Shown here piece by piece: positions 61,591-64,000 of a stretch of 64,000 bases of DNA (position 1 is the stretch's first letter; the number at the start of each line of letters is the position of its first letter). Source of the DNA: Anaeramoeba flamelloides (taxonomy: Eukaryota; Metamonada; Anaeramoebidae); NCBI GenBank assembly GCA_027625915.1, contig JANTQA010000008.1, positions 12,959,001 through 13,023,000 of the forward strand, given 5' to 3'. The notes under the pieces are model-generated. The model did not search any database. It had not been told where the DNA came from and saw only the letters and a list, made by a program, of their open reading frames with translations. A program made the position numbers and the translations under genes.

Positions 61591-62616
61591 TTATTTAGCA
61601 ATGGTCATGAGGGTTTCTTTTAAGAGTTTATAGCAACTCTCGACAGTTGAAATTTCTAATTTCTCTTGAGGCGAATGAGGGTCTGTGATTGTGGGTCCGA
61701 TTGATAATGGGATCATTCCTTCGTATTTGTCTTGGATGATTGAGCATTCCAATCCAGCGTGGATAGCATAGCAATGTGGTTCGTTTTTGTAAATCTTTTT
61801 GAAGGCTGTTTTCATTGACTCCAAAAGCAGGTTGTCTCTGAGCATTGGTTCCCAAGGAGGGAAATCTGATCCGTCTTTTTTAATGTATTCAGCACCGGAT
61901 AAGGAGGCGATTGATCCGAGTTGTTGATCCAAAATTTTAAGTTGGGAGTAAGAGCTTGATCTTGCAAAGACAAGGATTTCGAGAGCGTCTTCAATGATTT
62001 TCACAATTGAGACGGATTGTGAAGATTCCACAAGCCCCTCAACTTCTGGGCTCATTCTCATAACGCCATGTGGGATGGCATGTATGAAATCTAGCATTTG
62101 GACTGTGGATTCTAAGGAAAGTGCACCTTCAGCTGTGGGCTTGGCTGCTTCGATTTCAAGAACGACGCCCTTTGTTTCGATGACGAAAAATTCTTCCATT
62201 AATTTACGGTGCATTTCTTGGATAAGATCCATGAACTTGTCAGCTTTCTCTTCTTCAACAAGTACCGAGACCTTACATGAGGATGGGATGGCGTTTTTGG
62301 CATGTCCCCCGGTATAGGAGCTGATCAAGAATTCTGTTGAGGTTGCTGCTAAGAGCATTCTGATCATCCATTTGTTGGCGTTTGCTCGGTTTTCATGGAT
62401 TTGCACACCAGTATGGCCTCCTAATAATTCATGGAGATACAAGTTAACTTGGGTGTATCCTTCTGATACCTTTTCAATTTGTTCAAGTGGCAATTTAAAG
62501 ACTCTTTCAAATCCTCCTGCAGAGCCAAAGCAAATGGCGGCGTCTTCTTCAGAATCAACATTGATCATAAATTTGGATTTAATAAAATCTTCTGTTTCAA
62601 CCTTAAATGCTCCTTC
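61591..62616 (-). CDS. pepD: aminoacyl-histidine dipeptidase (PepD), C-terminal part
   Basis: The final exon encodes 341 residues, in frame from a putative acceptor AAAAG|GAAGGAGC at 62616. The first internal ATG is at 62568. FMINVDSEED (a metal-ligand Asp/Glu region), FGSAGGFERV, NLYLHELLGGHTGVQI and HAGLECSII match bacterial PepD (M20C). DPHSPQEKLEI holds the C-terminal zinc-ligand His. PepD is normally about 485 residues and cleaves Xaa-His dipeptides such as carnosine with two zinc ions. The first 145-165 residues, with the other His, Asp and Glu ligands and the catalytic pair, are missing. No coding sequence for them is seen up to the window edge 1.4 kb away. They may lie beyond a long intron, or the gene may be cut down. 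Composition is markedly richer in G+C than its surroundings, and likely bacterial ancestry is inferred from the family. Confidence 0.85.
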   Translation of the reverse strand, partial: EGAFKVETEDFIKSKFMINVDSEEDAAICFGSAGGFERVFKLPLEQIEKVSEGYTQVNLYLHELLGGHTGVQIHENRANANKWMIRMLLAATSTEFLISSYTGGHAKNAIPSSCKVSVLVEEEKADKFMDLIQEMHRKLMEEFFVIETKGVVLEIEAAKPTAEGALSLESTVQMLDFIHAIPHGVMRMSPEVEGLVESSQSVSIVKIIEDALEILVFARSSSYSQLKILDQQLGSIASLSGAEYIKKDGSDFPPWEPMLRDNLLLESMKTAFKKIYKNEPHCYAIHAGLECSIIQDKYEGMIPLSIGPTITDPHSPQEKLEISTVESCYKLLKETLMTIAK

Positions 62617-63377
62617 CTTTTGATTTGTTTTAATTTGGTTTTGTTTTTATTGATTAACAAATTGGAAATAATAAATTAATTTAATAATTAGAAAAAGTTA
62701 GTATTAGAAATGAACTTAGTTTTATGTTTTTTCTTTTTTGTATTTTTATTAAAATTATTTGGAAAAAACTGCTTTTTATACAGATATTTTAAATAAGTAA
62801 GTACTCAAAGTTTAAAAAAAGTGTTACCAAATTGTTTGGTTCACAATTTTAAGGGTGTTAAATAACATTTTTCACACTTTTAAGTTGTTTGGGTTACACT
62901 TTTTATAATTTTTATTATTAACTTGTTTAAATCTTTTTGTATTCACTTTTTTAAAAATTCCAGTCCTTGCTTTTTTAAAACAGCTGTAAATTTTATGAAA
63001 TGAATTATTCGTTATCATGATAAATTAATTTCACTTTCGTAACTTGTTTCCTTTTCTTCCACAATCTAGGTGTTTTTAGTTTTAGTTTAAGAACCTTTGT
63101 TTTCATTTTTTTTTTGAAAAAAGTTTAATTAGGTATTTTTTTTTTTTTTTGGTATTACTTTGATTATTGAATATTTTGTTGAAGCATTTCAACAAGTTTT
63201 ATATAAATTGAAACGTAAAAACGAAAATTTTGGAAATTTTAAAAAAAATAACTTTGATTAAACATTTTTTTTTTGAATAAAATATTGTTCCTATCAAATT
63301 TGGTAAAATAGTAATAAAATTTTATTTAATTTGAAAATTATTTTTGTTTGTTCGAGAATTGAAAGAAAATTGTTTTT
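62617..63377. other. non-coding DNA upstream of the PepD exon
   Basis: AT-rich and without coding signal for the missing PepD N-terminus. A 13-bp imperfect inverted repeat (AAAAAGTGTTACC near 62816 and GGTTACACTTTTT near 62892) spans about 90 bp. Confidence 0.45.
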
Positions 63378-63607
63378 GTTGTAATGTTAATTGCAAAATA
63401 AATAGATCAAAATTTTCATTCAGCTTACCAAAAAAATCACACCAAAGAATTAAAATAAATAATCAAAACCCAAATTCTCAAAAAGACGGAAATTAATAAT
63501 TTAAGTTTCTTTTGGGAATTAAAATTTTGAAATGTTATCTGGTTTTAAAAATCTTTTTTTGGAAAGCTGAATGAAAATTTTGTTCAATTTATTTTTCAAC
63601 AAATAAT
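63378..63607. mobile_element. 225-bp TIR element (GATC type), copy 2
   Basis: Left end TAGATCAAAATTTTCATTCAG, then CTTACCAAAAAAA; right end TTTTTTTGGAAAGCTGAATG, then AAAATTTTG. These are inverted copies of each other, and the unit aligns end to end and in the same orientation with 55481-55702. Confidence 0.65.
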
Positions 63608-64000
63608 ATTTTTTTTTCAATAAACATTATAAAATAATAATTTTGAAAATAAATTTGTTACATTAATTTTAAATAAAAAAGAAATTAATAAAAATAGGAT
63701 CTCTAATTAGGTGTAAAAAAAAATGAAAAAAAAAAAAAAATCATCAAATTGAATTATTTCTAAACAGTGTTTTTAAATTACCATTGGGAAAAAAAATATT
63801 AAAATGATTTTTAATTGGGTACATTAATAGAACCTGAAAATGATAAATAAGATCAATTGATAAAAGAAAAAATAAATAAATAAAGACAAAATGAATTATT
63901 CAGCACAATAAAAGTTTCTGTAATACTATCTTTTATAGTATGATTTTTTCGTTGATTGATCTCTTATTAATGATCTATTATTAAAAATTTTCTATATTTA
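63608..64000. other. right-edge flank, nothing recognised
   Basis: AT-rich DNA with homopolymer A-runs and no gene signal. Confidence 0.5.

Noticed and set aside
1-64000. tRNA, rRNA or CRISPR features
   Set aside because: No cloverleaf with a GTTCRANNC arm, no rRNA-like conserved block and no regular spacer array was seen.

Overview
The window is about 78% A+T nuclear DNA from a unicellular eukaryote. The evidence is spliceosomal GT-AG introns, a eukaryotic ribosomal protein gene, Tousled-like, Greatwall/IRE-type and giant deubiquitinase genes, and proteins full of Asn, Glu-Asn and Lys runs. TAA, TAG and TGA all end recognisable genes, so the genetic code looks standard. A bacterial-type aminoacyl-histidine dipeptidase (PepD) beside eukaryotic genes fits an amoeboid or anaerobic protist. 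Anaeramoeba (Metamonada) is my best guess and a dictyostelid-like amoeba the alternative; this is inference from composition and gene style, not a match.

Layout. 1-2938 (minus): the N-terminal half of a Tousled-like kinase running off the left edge, with a Myb/SANT gene directly upstream whose stop overlaps the kinase ATG as ATGA. 4226-6526 (minus): an IPI1/TEX10 pre-rRNA-processing protein. 6.6-10.7 kb: non-coding DNA with a foldback element, a 540-bp terminal-inverted-repeat (TIR) element and a decayed Tc1/mariner-like transposase fragment. 10682-14332 (minus): a gamma-secretase-activating-protein (GSAP/pigeon) homologue. 14.3-19.7 kb: empty AT-rich DNA. 19730-20647 (plus): a coiled-coil protein. 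22.6-24.6 kb: a second copy of the 540-bp element and two 5'-truncated LINE ends. 24858-34971 (minus): a roughly 3300-residue USP9X/USP24-type deubiquitinase in two exons, with its frame broken at a 21-base homopolymer. 37.3-39.1 kb: a third 540-bp element copy and an 818-bp palindromic element flanked by TTA.

40452-49823 (plus) is best read as one gene. A C2HC zinc-finger exon and an AGC kinase exon join in phase across a 4.2-kb intron, giving a Rim15/IRE/Greatwall-like kinase of 1729 residues with a long activation-loop insert. A diverged 1.4-kb inverted repeat brackets the kinase exon: the left arm lies in the intron and the right arm, at 52.0-53.5 kb, carries a palindromic minisatellite. 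53798-54856 (minus) is RER1 in three exons. 56591-57644 (minus) is ribosomal protein uL16 (RPL10) in three exons. 58.6-59.4 kb holds an unidentified coding-like scrap and a third LINE end. 61591-62616 (minus) is the C-terminal two thirds of PepD. Near the right edge is the second copy of a 225-bp TIR element also found at 55.5 kb.

The genes are ordinary housekeeping and signalling genes and do not form an operon or a shared system. I found no convincing new multi-gene system. The most unusual features are the inverted repeat around the kinase exon with its very long intron, the Myb/Tousled-kinase junction, the GSAP homologue in a protist, and several uncharacterised TIR families.
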